Notes: generated from the sequence alone by a model not told the origin. DNA of 64,000 nucleotides from a candidate division SR1 bacterium (GCA_026397475.1 JAPLUT010000008.1:1-64000); one strand, 5' to 3'; counted from the first letter of the stretch, positions 30,871 to 39,701 are shown. Numbers and translations: made by a program.

Positions 30871-30905
30871 AAAAAAACTCCTTTTCCAAGGAGCTTTCTT
30901 TTATA
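30871..30905. terminator. Bidirectional terminator between avd and rpsI
   Basis: AAACTCCTT, loop TTCC, AAGGAGCTTTCTTTT, preceded by a run of seven A. It can end both the DGR transcript and the minus-strand ribosomal transcript. The gap contains nothing else. Confidence 0.75.
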
Positions 30906-30973
30906 TGTCATAGGCGATTGATATTCGCCCCTACAAATCGTTCTATATTCCCATCGTTCAATCGTTCCAAAGT

Positions 30974-31396
30974 TTATCTCTTTGACCATGTAGGTCCTTT
31001 TCTCGCTTTTTTCAAACCTGGTTTCTTTCTTTCCTTGATTCTAGGATCTCTTTTGAGTAATCCATAAGGTTTCAAAGTAAGTCTAAGTTCAGCGTTCCAT
31101 TCGATCAATGCTCTTGCGATTCCTAGCTTGATAGCATCTGCTTGCCCTGATATTCCTCCACCATTGATAACAATCTCTGCGTCAAACTTTTTCAAGTAGT
31201 CGGCACCTAGGGTATTGAGGGGTGAAAGAGCGTTTTCGAGAAGATAAAGATTACCACCAAAATAGTCTGCTAATGGTTTTTTAGATCCATTAGAACTTTT
31301 GATGATGAAGCTTCCTGTTCCTTGTCCAAAAAGTTTAACAACAGCAGTTGTTTCTTTTCTTCTTCCTATAGCATAAGTATATTCTTTGTTAGCCAT
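30974..31396 (-). CDS. rpsI: Ribosomal protein S9
   Basis: A 140-aa uS9 protein of the small ribosomal subunit. It starts YTYAIGRRKETTAVVKL, has IVINGGGISGQADAIKLGIARAL and the basic tail KKARKGPTWSKR, which reaches the tRNA anticodon loop in known ribosomes. No TGA codon is used for its Gly residues. It is the last gene of the minus-strand ribosomal run, 28 bases after rplM. Confidence 0.96.
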   Translation of the reverse strand: MANKEYTYAIGRRKETTAVVKLFGQGTGSFIIKSSNGSKKPLADYFGGNLYLLENALSPLNTLGADYLKKFDAEIVINGGGISGQADAIKLGIARALIEWNAELRLTLKPYGLLKRDPRIKERKKPGLKKARKGPTWSKR

Positions 31397-31424
31397 TATT
31401 TATAGATAAGGTATAATAAAATAT

Positions 31425-31889
31425 TTATTTGATTTTAGTAAGTACGGTAGGTTTGAAATGATCGAATTCAGTTGTAGTTCCCGTTACCATCTTAAATCTC
31501 TTTAATCTTTTGTCTCTGAGTTTGTTCTTAGAAAGCATTCCTCTTACAACAAAGGTAAGTAATTTAGAAGGATTGTTTTTCATAAGCAAATCTCGAGTTA
31601 CTTGTTTGAGATTACCTTTATATCCACTGTAAGCATACATAACATTATCCGCAAGTTTTTTTCCTGTTACTTTGATCTTGTCGATATTTTCTACAAGAAC
31701 AAAATCTCCAGCATCCCAGAAGTCAGAATAATATGCTTTGTGCTTTCCTAAAAGCAATTTAGCAATATCAACAGCCAATCTTCCAAGCACTTTCCCACTT
31801 GCATCGATTCTCCATCGTGTTCTATTTTTCTCCATATCACCTGGTTTTACTCGGAGAGTTTTATTAAGATCTTTTTTTGTGAATTCCAT
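31425..31889 (-). CDS. rplM: Ribosomal protein L13
   Basis: A 154-aa uL13 protein of the large subunit. Seen are RWRIDASGKVLGRLAVDIAK, LLGKHKAYYSDFWDAGDFV, VENIDKIKVTGKK and a C-terminal VRGMLSKNKLRDKRLKRFK. It carries an N-terminal extension of about 20 residues relative to E. coli L13. It pairs with rpsI as in most bacteria. Confidence 0.96.
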   Translation of the reverse strand: MEFTKKDLNKTLRVKPGDMEKNRTRWRIDASGKVLGRLAVDIAKLLLGKHKAYYSDFWDAGDFVLVENIDKIKVTGKKLADNVMYAYSGYKGNLKQVTRDLLMKNNPSKLLTFVVRGMLSKNKLRDKRLKRFKMVTGTTTEFDHFKPTVLTKIK

Positions 31890-31934
31890 GACTAAAATGC
31901 TAAATTGTTAAAATATTTTACTAAATTATACGTT

Positions 31935-32321
31935 CTAAATTAGTTTAAGTAATATCTTCTGCACACCATCACCTACTCTAAATCCTAGCTTATAATCAGC
32001 TACGAAACTTGATGTAGATCATGATTGTATGTATTTTGGTAAGAGTACGTTCAATACTTTTTTACCTTCAGCCTCACCAAAGATTACAGACTTGATATAT
32101 CTGATAGACTCTCTTCTTGCATTTTTTTCATCAAGCTTTTTATTCATTTTTACAAGGTTAGCAAAAAATGAATCAATTTCAGACTTGAGTACTTTAGCTC
32201 TTTTCGGAGTAGTTGTAGTCTTCCCGTTTTTCACGAGATTACTTAACAATTGTCTTACAAATACATCTCTCTTTTTAGCTCCTGTATGAAGTTCGAGAAG
32301 CTTATTCTTCTTATGTCTCAT
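31935..32321 (-). CDS. rplQ: Ribosomal protein L17
   Basis: A 128-aa bL17 protein. It begins MRHKKNKLLELHTGAKKRDV and has the typical KTTTTPKRAKVLKSEIDSF region. The C-terminal 28 residues (after GSTSS, ending KILLKLI) lie beyond a TGA that must be read as Gly. Stop is TAG. It sits directly after rpoA, the usual neighbour. Confidence 0.95.
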
Positions 32322-32348
32322 AATACCAGCATTAATATAATTAAAATA

Positions 32349-33344
32349 TTATCCTATCAAAGCTTTGTCTATATTTGCCAATGCGCTATTGATTTCATCA
32401 ATTGCTTTTCTTCCTACTCATTTCATAAGTAAGAGCTCTCCTTTCTTTTTCTTTTCGAGATCTTCTACATACAATATGTTATTCTTGATCAAAGCGTTTC
32501 TTGTTCTTTCGCTAAGAGGAAGAGCATCAATTGGCATTGTTTTGATATTAGCTTCTTCATGGAATTTGTCTTGTACTCTATCAAGATCTTCAAGATCAAC
32601 AAGAAACGATCTATCGATATACACATTATCAAAGATGAATAATTTAGCATATGAAGCTAATACTTCACCAGCAAACATTACAATCTCTTTTGGTGCAACC
32701 CCTTTGAACCATGATCTAACTTCAATCACGAGAAGGTCTTTTGTTGCTCCTGTAAAGTCTTCAATAACTTCTTCTACCTCATATTTTGCGTAATCAATAA
32801 CCTTAAATTCATTGTCTATCAATAATATATTTGCATCAATATCTTCATCTTTTCTATCGCGAGATCTAAGGTAATCTACGCTGTAATATCCATATCATTT
32901 TTCTATTCTCATTTCAACATTGAGCTCGAGTGATGGATCAGTGATTTCAAAAAGTTCTACATCTTCATTCAATACCTCTATTCCAGCAGGAAGTTTAAGA
33001 TTGTTTGAAGTATAAATACCTATTCCTGAAAATCTTTGAGAAATCCATTGTACATTATCTGCTTTTTCATCAACCTTGAAACGAAGTGTTTTAAAGTTAA
33101 GCATCATATCGATTACACTTTCTTTTATTCCATCTATAACATGATATTCGTGATTTACTCATTTTATTTTCAATCCTGTGATAGCTCATCAAACGCTATA
33201 TCACAAAATGATTCTTCTTAATGCATTTCCAAGTGTTTGTCCAAATCCTCTAGGCAAAAACTTTACTTCAAATTTTGTGGTTCTGTCGTCTACATTTGAG
33301 ACAATAATTTTTGGGGCTCAGATGAATTTTTGTATATCCAACAT
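32349..33344 (-). CDS. rpoA: RNA polymerase alpha subunit
   Basis: A 331-aa alpha subunit. The N-terminal dimerisation domain includes KFEVKFLPRGFGQTLGNALRR and an ILGYSVGGAITG-like segment coded with TGA glycines. The C-terminal domain has LPLSERTRNALIKNNILYVE and LLLMKGVGRKAIDEI, the DNA-binding helices. Between them lies a long acidic linker and the YAKYEVEEVIEDF strand. The frame is contiguous from ATG 33342-33344 to TAA 32349-32351. Confidence 0.95.
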
Positions 33345-33437
33345 ACAGAATAATAAAGAGTAAAAGTTTTTTGTTTTATATATCAATTTTATGTTTATGG
33401 AAGCCACGGGATTATGATTAGATAACCCACTAGTGAA

Positions 33438-34058
33438 CTACGCTCTCGCATAAAATTCGATAACTTTCAATAAATCTGCAGGTATCCCTAATTCTCCAAC
33501 CTGAGGATCATTAAGCATTTCTGCGATATTAGCAGCCTTGTCTAATTTTACCCATGAAGGCGTCTTTCCTTTAACTTCTACAGAATTTTGGCTATAAAGT
33601 GCAGAGTTCTTTAATTTATCTTTGAGGCTGATTTTGTCTCCTATAGCAACAAATGATGATGGGATATTATGTTTTTTACCGTTTAACAAGAAGTGCCCAT
33701 GATTAACCATTTGTCTTGCTTGCATAATAGTTTTTGCAAGTCCTGATCTATAAACCACAGAATCCATTCTTCTCTCCAAAAATTGAAAAAGAGCAGTATC
33801 ATGAGTGATATTTTTGTTTTTTGCATATTTAGCAGCTATCTCTTTAACAATTCTTACGAATTGTCTTTCTGACAACATGTACATTCTTTTAAGTACTTGT
33901 TTGTTTCTCAAAAGTTTTCCATATTCAGAAGATCTTTGCATATTAGCCCCATGTTGTCATGGCAAGCTTCTATTTTTTTTCACATTATATTTTTTTGATC
34001 AAAATAGATCTACTTGTTCTCTTCTGCATAGTTTGAACTTAGGTCCAGTATACTTCAT
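33438..34058 (-). CDS. rpsD: Ribosomal protein S4
   Basis: A 206-aa uS4 protein, first to bind 16S rRNA in assembly. It starts MKYTGPKFKLCRREQVDLFG, then LPGQHG with a TGA glycine. The S4 RNA-binding domain is LERRMDSVVYRSGLAKTIMQ and ARQMVNHGHFLLNGKKHNIPS. ELGIPADLLKVIEFYAR is the usual C-terminus. Stop is TAG. Confidence 0.95.
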
Positions 34059-34145
34059 TCAATGAATAATGAATAATTAAAAATGAATAATGTCGGTATT
34101 TCTTTTATTAAATTCTGAATTCTGAATTGTAATTTCTGCATTAGA

Positions 34146-34559
34146 TTAAATTCTCTTTTGTCTCTTTCCTTTACATCCTCCGAATTGTATAGCAGTATTT
34201 TCTTTGATATATTTGATGTCGATAAGTCCAATTTCGTTGATAGCCTTGAAAACACCATCTCTTGCTAATCCACATCCTCTGAAAATAACTCCGATTTCTT
34301 TGAGTCAAAGGGTTTGAGCTTCTTTCAATAATTGTTTCGTCAAAAGTTCAGCAGCATAAGGCGTGCTTTTTTTGCTTCATTTATATCAGAGTTTCCCTGT
34401 TCATCATCAAAGTACTCTATTTCCATTTTCATCTACTAATGCAAGAATAGTATTGTTATCAGTAGTTTGTATGTGAAGAGTTCAACTTTCCAACTTAATA
34501 TCTCTCTTCTTTTTAGGAGTAGTTGGTTTTGCTTTTGCAGCAACAGCAGGTGTAGCCAT
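34146..34559 (-). CDS. rpsK: Ribosomal protein S11
   Basis: A 137-aa uS11 protein. The N-terminus is a basic Ala/Pro/Lys extension (MATPAVAAKAKPTTPKKKRD). HIQTTDNNTILALVDENGN, SKKSTPYAAELLTKQLLKEA and VIFRGCGLARDGVFKAI are the family blocks. Several Gly are TGA, notably in the VL-G-W-G-TGKLGYKG segment. It lies between rpsM and rpsD as in the classical alpha operon. Confidence 0.94.
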
Positions 34560-34611
34560 AAATAATGAATAATGAATAATTAAAAATGAATAGTGTTAGA
34601 ATTTAACATTG

Positions 34612-34986
34612 TTATTTCTTAAGTACTGGTCTTACTTTAGATCTTCCCATAAGTTTTTTTGCAGTTTTTGCATTCTTTCTAGTTACTTGTCCTCTAACAG
34701 GCAATCAGAGATTATGTCTCATCCCTCTATAACATTTGATTTCCTTAAGTCTCTTAATAGCAAAAGCTATTTCTCTTTTGAGATCATTTTCAAGAACATA
34801 TTTTAGAATTTGTTCAAGAATCTTTTTTTGTTCGTCTTCTGAAATATCTTTTACCTTCTTGAGGTAATCTATTTTAGCGTTTGCAAGAATGGTCTTAGAC
34901 CTTTTGAGTCCTATACCATACACTGAAGTAAGTCAGATCCAAATAGATTTATTTTCCGGTAAAACGTGTCCTGATAATCTAAACAT
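34612..34986 (-). CDS. rpsM: Ribosomal protein S13
   Basis: A 124-aa uS13 protein starting MFRLSGHVLPENKSIW. The helix-hairpin-helix part is SVYGIGLKRSKTILANAKID and the conserved RNA-binding end is IKCYRGMRHNLGLPVRGQVT with RKNAKTAKK. The Gly after MRHNL is a TGA. Stop is TAA. Confidence 0.95.
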
Positions 34987-35031
34987 GAGCTTAAAAACAA
35001 ATAAATAAATATATTAAACATGTATCGACAA

Positions 35032-35148
35032 TTATCATTGTCTTGCTTTGTGTCTAGGGTTTTTTTTACAAACCACATAGAGTATTCCCTTTCTTTTTAC
35101 TATCTGGCAATACATACATCTTTTTTTGAGAGAAGCCTTGACTTTCAT
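35032..35148 (-). CDS. rpmJ: Ribosomal protein L36
   Basis: A 38-aa bL36 protein, [20 protein letters not shown] and then [18 protein letters not shown]. The zinc ligands are Cys, Cys, Cys and His in the standard spacing. The final Gly is a TGA followed by TAA, so under the standard code it would end one residue earlier. Confidence 0.95.
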
Positions 35149-35177
35149 CTTAAGCAATTGCTACTAAATAAAGCTAA

Positions 35178-35411
35178 TTATTTTTTATAATCATTATATC
35201 TAAATATAATACGTCATTGAGCCATATCATACTGATTGATTTCTAGTTTTACTCGATCTCAAGTAATAATTGAGATGTTGGATTGACTCATTCTTCATGA
35301 TTTCTTACAACGAACAAGAGTGTCTACTTCTTTGAGTTTTACCTTAAAAAATCATGCCGGCAATACCTCTAGAACTTCTCAATCTCGCTCCAACACTCAT
35401 TCTTTACCCAT
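35178..35411 (-). CDS. infA: Translation initiation factor IF-1
   Basis: A 77-aa S1/OB-fold protein. It reads MGKEGVLERDGEVLEVLPAG, later FFKVKLKE, SGRMSQSNISIITGDRV and QGRIIFRYNDYKK. Six of its Gly codons are TGA, so no fragment longer than a few dozen codons is visible under the standard code. Its first eight bases overlap the end of rplU, suggesting coupled translation. Confidence 0.95.
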
Positions 35412-35727
35412 TAATATCGATTTTTTTAATTTCTAAAAACGACTCATGTGGTCTAAATCCTATTGTTCTCTGATATCTATTTTTTCTTTTAAACTTGATA
35501 ACTCTAATTTTTTCTCCTTTTTGATTTTTGCTTACAACACACTCAACTTTTGCTTTTGCAATATATGGAGCACCTACGATTACCTTGTCTCCCTTGTCAT
35601 CAAATGCCAAAAGAACATTATCGATAGTTGTTTTTGCTCCTTCGTCCAAACCGACATTATCAACAACGATAGTGTCTCCTTCTTGTACGATATATTGATG
35701 TCCTTTGATTTCTACAACAGCATACAT
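35404..35727 (-). CDS. rplU: Ribosomal protein L21
   Basis: A 107-aa bL21 protein: MYAVVEIKGHQYIVQEGDTI, then VLLAFDDKGDKVIVGAPYI and FKRKNRYQRTIGFRPHESFL. It contains no TGA. rpmA (L27), its usual neighbour, is not next to it; infA overlaps its end and an S21-like gene precedes it. Confidence 0.95.
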   Translation of the reverse strand: MYAVVEIKGHQYIVQEGDTIVVDNVGLDEGAKTTIDNVLLAFDDKGDKVIVGAPYIAKAKVECVVSKNQKGEKIRVIKFKRKNRYQRTIGFRPHESFLEIKKIDING

Positions 35728-35767
35728 AACTAATTAACAATTAATAATTAAAAATGAACAATTCAAG

Positions 35768-36031
35768 CTACACAATCTTTCCAAGTTGAGCAAGAGTATT
35801 GTATTTTTTCTTGTTGGTTCTATATGCGTTAGAAATGATAGCCTTAAGTCTTACATATCTTCTTGCGCTAGGAAACTTAAACGAAACAAACTTTCTGTAT
35901 CGTTTAGTATTATAGTGCTTTTGCTTTTTAGCTTTATCTAAGATGTGAGACGCCCAAAGTTCTTTCTTGTAGAAAGAAATCATCCTTTCATTGGTGTTGA
36001 GATCTCAGGTTCTTCGTATAGTAAATCCCAT
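35768..36031 (-). CDS. Small basic protein, probably ribosomal protein bS21-like
   Basis: An 87-aa, strongly basic protein: MGFTIRRTGDLNTNERMISF, then YKKELWASHILDKAKKQKHY and NTKRYRKF. The pattern of an N-terminal strand, a helix ending in ILxxxKKxxxY and a basic C-terminal helix resembles bS21, but identity is low and I am not certain. Location among ribosomal genes supports a ribosomal role. One TGA is used, for the Gly of RRTGD. Stop is TAG. Confidence 0.6.
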
Positions 36032-36283
36032 TGAACAAAAAATTGATAAATAAAAAAAATTTTTTAGCCGTGTGAATATATCATTATTCCATCAAAATGC
36101 AAGACTTTATTACGTTTTTTATCACGTCTTACTCAGCATTCATTTCGACGTCTAAAGGAGGTGGCTCAGAGCTTGAATACAACCCTCGCAATACTGCGGG
36201 GCAGGCCGTCACATAGTCGCCTAGACAACTGGGTGGGTTCATTATTGGCTATGAGTTTTTTAGTTTGTGATATTATTTATATA
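36032..36283. other. Intergenic stretch without a recognised gene
   Basis: This gap has GC-rich blocks unusual for the window, including an AAAGGAGGTGGCTCAGAGC segment, the imperfect palindrome at 36183-36201 and GGCCGTCACATAGTCGCC. I looked for tmRNA, SRP RNA, 6S and RNase P RNA signatures and recognised none. It may hold the leader or promoter of the minus-strand rplU operon. Confidence 0.4.
36183..36201. repeat. Short GC-rich palindrome, third copy
   Basis: CCCTCGCAATACTGCGGGG is an imperfect version of the palindrome at 15754-15771, and both are followed by GCC/GGCC and CGT-AC. A further copy lies in the DGR spacer at 28802-28819. Confidence 0.5.
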
Positions 36284-36364
36284 TACCCGGAGCCGGACTC
36301 GAACCGGCACGACTTGCGTCGAGGGATTTTAAGTCCCTTGTGTCTACCATTCCACCACCCGGGC
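36284..36364 (-). tRNA. tRNA-Leu (UAA anticodon)
   Basis: The minus strand folds as an 81-nt class II tRNA. The acceptor GCCCGGG pairs with TCCGGGT, the anticodon loop is CTTAAAA (anticodon TAA) in the stem GGGA/TCCC, a long variable arm CGACGCAAGTCG follows, and the T arm is CCGG-TTCGAGT-CCGG. Discriminator is A. No CCA is encoded. ACCCC/GGGGT forms a small hairpin just upstream. Confidence 0.92.
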
Positions 36365-36511
36365 AAAACCCCCTTTGGGGTTGTACACGACTGCTTTCGA
36401 AATCTTTAATCACTTCATTTTATTGGTGCTTAAAGTTTCTCAAGTCGTCGGTATATTTCAATCATCCAAAAAAACTTCGTTTCACTGATTTTTTTGGCGG
36501 TTGATTATGTT

Positions 36512-36859
36512 TTATTTTACTACTTCTGCGTATACTTTGTCGAAAACAAGTGGAAACGCAACAGCGATATTAGAAAGAACCTTTCTATTTACAGCTATAT
36601 GTTTTTTATTCATGCTTCCCATAAAGGTACTATATTTGTTTCCCTTTGCTTGGACAGCAGCAGACAATCTTTCGATTCGAAGTCTTCTGAAGTCTCTCTT
36701 TTTCTCTTTTCTGCTTTTATAAGCATGTTGTCATTGTTTAACCAATGCCAATCTTACTTGTTTATATACCTTGCTTCTTCCAAGTCTAAACCCTTTTGCA
36801 AGTTTAAGAAACTTTTTATGTCTTCTTTGTCTTTGAAGCCCGTTCGTTACTCTTACCAT
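36512..36859 (-). CDS. rplT: Ribosomal protein L20
   Basis: A 115-aa bL20 protein: VRVTNGLQRQRRHKKFLKLA, KGFRLGRSKVYKQV, HAYKSRKEKKRDFRRLRIER and NKKHIAVNRKVLSNIAV. One TGA glycine precedes QHAYKSR. It starts five bases after the rpmI stop on the minus strand, forming the standard infC-rpmI-rplT operon. Confidence 0.95.
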
Positions 36860-36864
36860 TTGAA

Positions 36865-37065
36865 CTATTGGTTATAAGGAAATAAAGTTTTTACTTTTTT
36901 TTCATATGTTTTAGATAACAATTTTCCATAAGGATTGCTTTTGTTGTTGCTTCCCTTGTTGGTTAAAAGATGGTTGTTACAAGCTTTTTTGAACAACACC
37001 TTTTTGCTTTTAGTGATTTTAAATCTTTTTTTTGCTCACGAATGAGTTTTTAAACCTTTTCCCAT
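36865..37065 (-). CDS. rpmI: Ribosomal protein L35
   Basis: A 66-aa bL35 protein: MGKGLKTHSGAKKRFKITKS, then KKACNNHLLTNKG and a basic tail ending LFPYNQ. The Gly of HSGAKKR is a TGA. Stop is TAG. It lies between infC and rplT with short gaps. Confidence 0.93.
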
Positions 37066-37069
37066 GATA

Positions 37070-37621
37070 TTATTTACTGAATAAAATGATACTATATCCT
37101 TGCGCTTCTTGTTTTGGGGTTTCAAATTGAGATTTCCCGTATTCCGATAAGTCGCCTTTTATTTTTACAAGCTTTTCAATGGCCCTATTAGCATATATTT
37201 TTTCTCTTCCTTTGAGCTTGATAAAAAACTTTACATTGTATCTCTCTTTCAAAAACTCTATTGCTTTTTTTATTTTCATTTGAAGATCGTTCTCTCAAAT
37301 AGCATAATTTATTTTTAGCTCTTTAAGTACGGTTGGTTTTTGAGTTTTTCTTTTTTCTTTATCGTCCTTTCATTTCTGATACATGTATTTTCCATAATCC
37401 ACTATTTTAACCGTAGAAGTCATGGTCTCTGCATCATATCTCATCTGTACCAAGTCCTTACCTTGTTCTTCTGCTATTTCCAGCGCCCTTTTTCTAGGAA
37501 ATGTTCCTAAATTAGTTCACGCTTCATCGAGAATAATTATGTTGGGGGCCTTAATTTGCTCATTAAGGTATACCATAAATACTCTGTCTTTATTAAAGGT
37601 ATTCGTTGGTTTTATCGCCAT
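37070..37621 (-). CDS. infC: Translation initiation factor IF-3
   Basis: A 183-aa IF-3. The N-terminal domain has VYLNEQIKAPNIIILDEAGT and KRALEIAEEQGKDLVQM. The linker is basic. The C-terminal domain has LKELKINYAIGENDLQMKIK, the AIEFLKERYNVKFFIKLKGR block and a GYSIILFSK end. TGA glycines occur at DEAGTN and at two more sites. It heads the infC-rpmI-rplT operon. Confidence 0.95.
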
Positions 37622-37650
37622 ATACTGGTACAAAGATAAAAGTAAGTAAT

Positions 37651-37723
37651 TACTCCCGGCGGGATTTGAACCCGCGATCTTCACCGTGAGAGGGTGACGT
37701 CCTAACCACTAGACTACGAGAGC
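37651..37723 (-). tRNA. tRNA-Glu (CUC anticodon)
   Basis: A 73-nt tRNA. The acceptor GCTCTCG pairs with CGGGAGT with two wobble pairs, the anticodon stem is TCACC/GGTGA around loop CTCTCAC (anticodon CTC), and the T arm is GCGGG-TTCAAAT-CCCGC. Discriminator is A. A UUC-anticodon isoacceptor, needed for GAA, is not in this window. No CCA is encoded. Confidence 0.9.
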
Positions 37724-37800
37724 ATAGTAATTGTAGATCGCAATATAAAGCCTGGAGCATTGTCTATATGTTATCTAGATATGTCGGGCAATATGTAATT

Positions 37801-37872
37801 TACCCTTGCCAAGAATCGAACTTGGATCCACAGCTTAGAAGGCTGTTGTTCTATCCATTGAACTACAAGAGC
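37801..37872 (-). tRNA. tRNA-Arg (UCU anticodon)
   Basis: A short 72-nt tRNA with acceptor GCTCTTG/CAAGGGT, anticodon stem ACAGC/GCTGT with loop CTTCTAA (anticodon TCT), and T arm CCAAG-TTCGATT-CTTGG. It reads AGA/AGG codons, which are common here. No CCA is encoded. Confidence 0.9.
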
Positions 37873-37914
37873 ACAAACCCTAAACCACGTGGATGTTTAG
37901 AATAGTTGTTTACT

Positions 37915-37997
37915 TGGGGAGAGTAGGATTTGAACCTACGTAGCCGTGAGGCGTTTGATTTACAGTCAAATGCAATTGACCACTCTGCCATCTCCCC
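37915..37997 (-). tRNA. tRNA-Tyr (GUA anticodon)
   Basis: An 83-nt class II tRNA: acceptor GGGGAGA/TCTCCCC, anticodon stem TTTGA/TCAAA with loop CTGTAAA (anticodon GTA), a variable arm GCCTCACGGC and T arm GTAGG-TTCAAAT-CCTAC. Discriminator is A. Confidence 0.93.
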
Positions 37998-38096
37998 ACA
38001 AAAATAATTCAGAATGTGAAATTCAGAATTTAGAATGATGGAGCATTATTTCTTTAAAATTTAAAATTTCAAATTCAAAATTTCAAATTATTTTAA

Positions 38097-38173
38097 TGGT
38101 GGACCCTAAGGGAGTCGAACCCTTCGCCTCCTGCGTGCAAGGCAGGCGCTCTAGCCAAATGAGCTAAGGGCCC
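38097..38173 (-). tRNA. tRNA-Ala (UGC anticodon)
   Basis: Acceptor GGGCCCT/AGGGTCC, anticodon stem CCTGC/GCAGG with loop CTTGCAC (anticodon TGC), and T arm AAGGG-TTCGACT-CCCTT. The 3' CCA is encoded, unlike the other tRNAs in this cluster. The first arm lacks the G3-U70 pair at the usual place only by my reading of the acceptor, so the Ala call rests mainly on the anticodon. Confidence 0.9.
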
Positions 38174-38195
38174 ATATGCAAGATATGCGCTTTTT

Positions 38196-38465
38196 TTATT
38201 GTGTCGCGGGACTAGATTGATTTGTCGGTGTAGGCAATGAAGGAAGGTTCTGTGTAGGCGAACCGGTAGGTATCATTCCAAATAAAACCAAAAATCAAAT
38301 AATCATAATAATAAAACCAGAGAGAACAAATCCGCTTCTTGTTCCTCATAAGTTTCTATCGAACCAAGCAATATTCCCAAACATATCTGCTATATATCCA
38401 GAAAAATATATGACAGCTCATCCTATTCATGCAACCAACAATCCGATGATAATTTGTCTTGCCAT
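38196..38465 (-). CDS. Small membrane protein
   Basis: An 89-aa protein with two hydrophobic segments: IIIGLLVAGIGGAVIYFSGY near the N-terminus and GFVLSGFIIMIIGFLVLFGM in the middle, then a Pro/Thr/Ser-rich tail (PTGSPTQNLPSLPTPTNQ). Four or more Gly are TGA. It lies between tRNA-Ala and tRNA-Gly(UCA) on the same strand. No family recognised. Confidence 0.75.
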
Positions 38466-38489
38466 ACTCTTTTTGTTGAGGAAGTAAGT

Positions 38490-38563
38490 AGCGGATAACG
38501 GGACTCGAACCCGTACGAACAGAGCTGAAGTCTGCTATGCTACACCAATTACATCATATCCGC
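38490..38563 (-). tRNA. tRNA-Gly (UCA anticodon), reads UGA as glycine
   Basis: A 74-nt tRNA whose anticodon loop CTTCAGC, in the stem GCAGA/TCTGT, gives anticodon TCA and so reads UGA. Acceptor is GCGGATA/TATCCGC and the T arm ACGGG-TTCGAGT-CCCGT. The first pairs G1-C72, C2-G71, G3-C70 and the U73 discriminator match bacterial tRNA-Gly identity elements. The fold lacks the long variable arm of tRNA-Sec. This is the decoding partner of the in-frame TGA codons seen across the window. No CCA is encoded. Confidence 0.93.
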
Positions 38564-38672
38564 ATATCTGCAATTGAAACAACAACAAAAAAAACTTCGT
38601 GGGATACATATATAGATATTTGACACAAAATCAAGCGCTTTTTATTACATTGGGGATTATTTTGATTCTTGT

Positions 38673-39344
38673 CTAAAATTTTTCTGTATATACGAGTTTA
38701 TATCACAAGATGTTGAGTTTTTTTATTATATCATCAACAATTTCTGGTTTTCAAGAGACATAAAACTCAGTGTTTAGGTCGAAATGTTCTTTGATAAAAT
38801 CAATTCTTCAGGACATATATCTTTTTTCATCACCAGACAATGCTTCCCTCGAAACATGTATTTTACAATCAAGACCATGGATTTTTTTAATTTTCTCTTC
38901 ATAGAAAACGTCTTTTTTATAGGGAACGGAAAAAAACATTGTCTTTTCGGTAGCGCAGTATTTAGCCATATTTATAAGAGGTAGGATGCCAATCCCTATT
39001 CATACAAATACTTTTGCTACTGGTGTATCTTGAAGAATAAAATGTCAAAAAATTCATTTAAGATGTATCTCATTTCCTATACGAGTTTTTCTTATAGCAG
39101 TATATCATCTATCATCACCAATAAGTTTGATAGCAAAAATAATCATAGTTTTTTCATTATCCGTATCTTGATCTACAATAGAGTAGGCCCTCTCGAAAGG
39201 TCATTTTTCATCTTCAAAGAGAAATAATCCCCATTGTCAGGGGGTTATTTTTGCTTCTTTATATGTTTCAATGGTAATCTCTATGATGTCGTCTGTCAAC
39301 ATCTGACGATTGATTATCTTGGCTTTTATCCATTCTTGATCCAT
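38673..39344 (-). CDS. FNR-type FAD-binding oxidoreductase
   Basis: A 223-aa flavoprotein of the ferredoxin-NADP reductase superfamily. The FAD motif is ERAYSIVDQD (RxYS). RIGNEIHLKGIFGHFIL is the following barrel strand, VFVGIGIGILPLINMAKY the nucleotide-binding start, and EFYVSGKPEIVDDIIKKL the C-terminal block. No iron-sulfur domain is fused. Nine or so Gly codons are TGA. Its electron partner is unknown; a thioredoxin-like lipoprotein lies just upstream. Confidence 0.82.
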
Positions 39345-39365
39345 AGATTAAGAGAAAATAAATAC

Positions 39366-39701
39366 CTACTCAAGTGGACAGCTAGTGGCTTTTGCTAAAG
39401 CAGCAAGAGATTGCTCTCACTCCAAATATACTCCACTAGAAATTTCCCATGTAGGGACTCACTTAAGATTTGAACAACGAGCAAAGTCTTTTGTACATTC
39501 TACGTAAGTAATATATTGAAAGCTTTTACCAAAAGTAGCCTTTTGATTTAGACAATGTGTACAGGTTACACTACCATACATGATGGATCATTTACTAGTT
39601 AGACATTGAGCAAAAGTATCTAGGTTTTTTACGGGGGTTTGTTGGGCGCATCAAGCAAAAAATAACATACTAAATATCCCTATCAAGGCAATTTTTTTCA
39701 T
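39366..39701 (-). CDS. Thioredoxin-like lipoprotein
   Basis: A 111-aa protein with a lipoprotein signal, MKKIALIGIFSMLFFAGCAQ, whose lipobox Gly is a TGA. The mature part has MYGSVTCTHCLNQKATFG (CxxC redox site), ITYVECTKD, a second Cys pair, and GVPTWEI with the cis-Pro region. This resembles the thioredoxin-like domain linked to VKOR proteins. Probably anchored on the outer face of the membrane and active in disulfide exchange. Confidence 0.8.

Noticed and set aside
36032-36283. GC-rich gap as tmRNA, SRP RNA or RNase P RNA
   Set aside because: None of the conserved core sequences of these RNAs could be found on either strand.
38490-38563. tRNA with UCA anticodon as tRNA-Sec or tRNA-Trp
   Set aside because: No long variable arm as in tRNA-Sec, TGA is far too frequent for selenocysteine, and TGA positions match Gly rather than Trp columns; Trp is coded by TGG.
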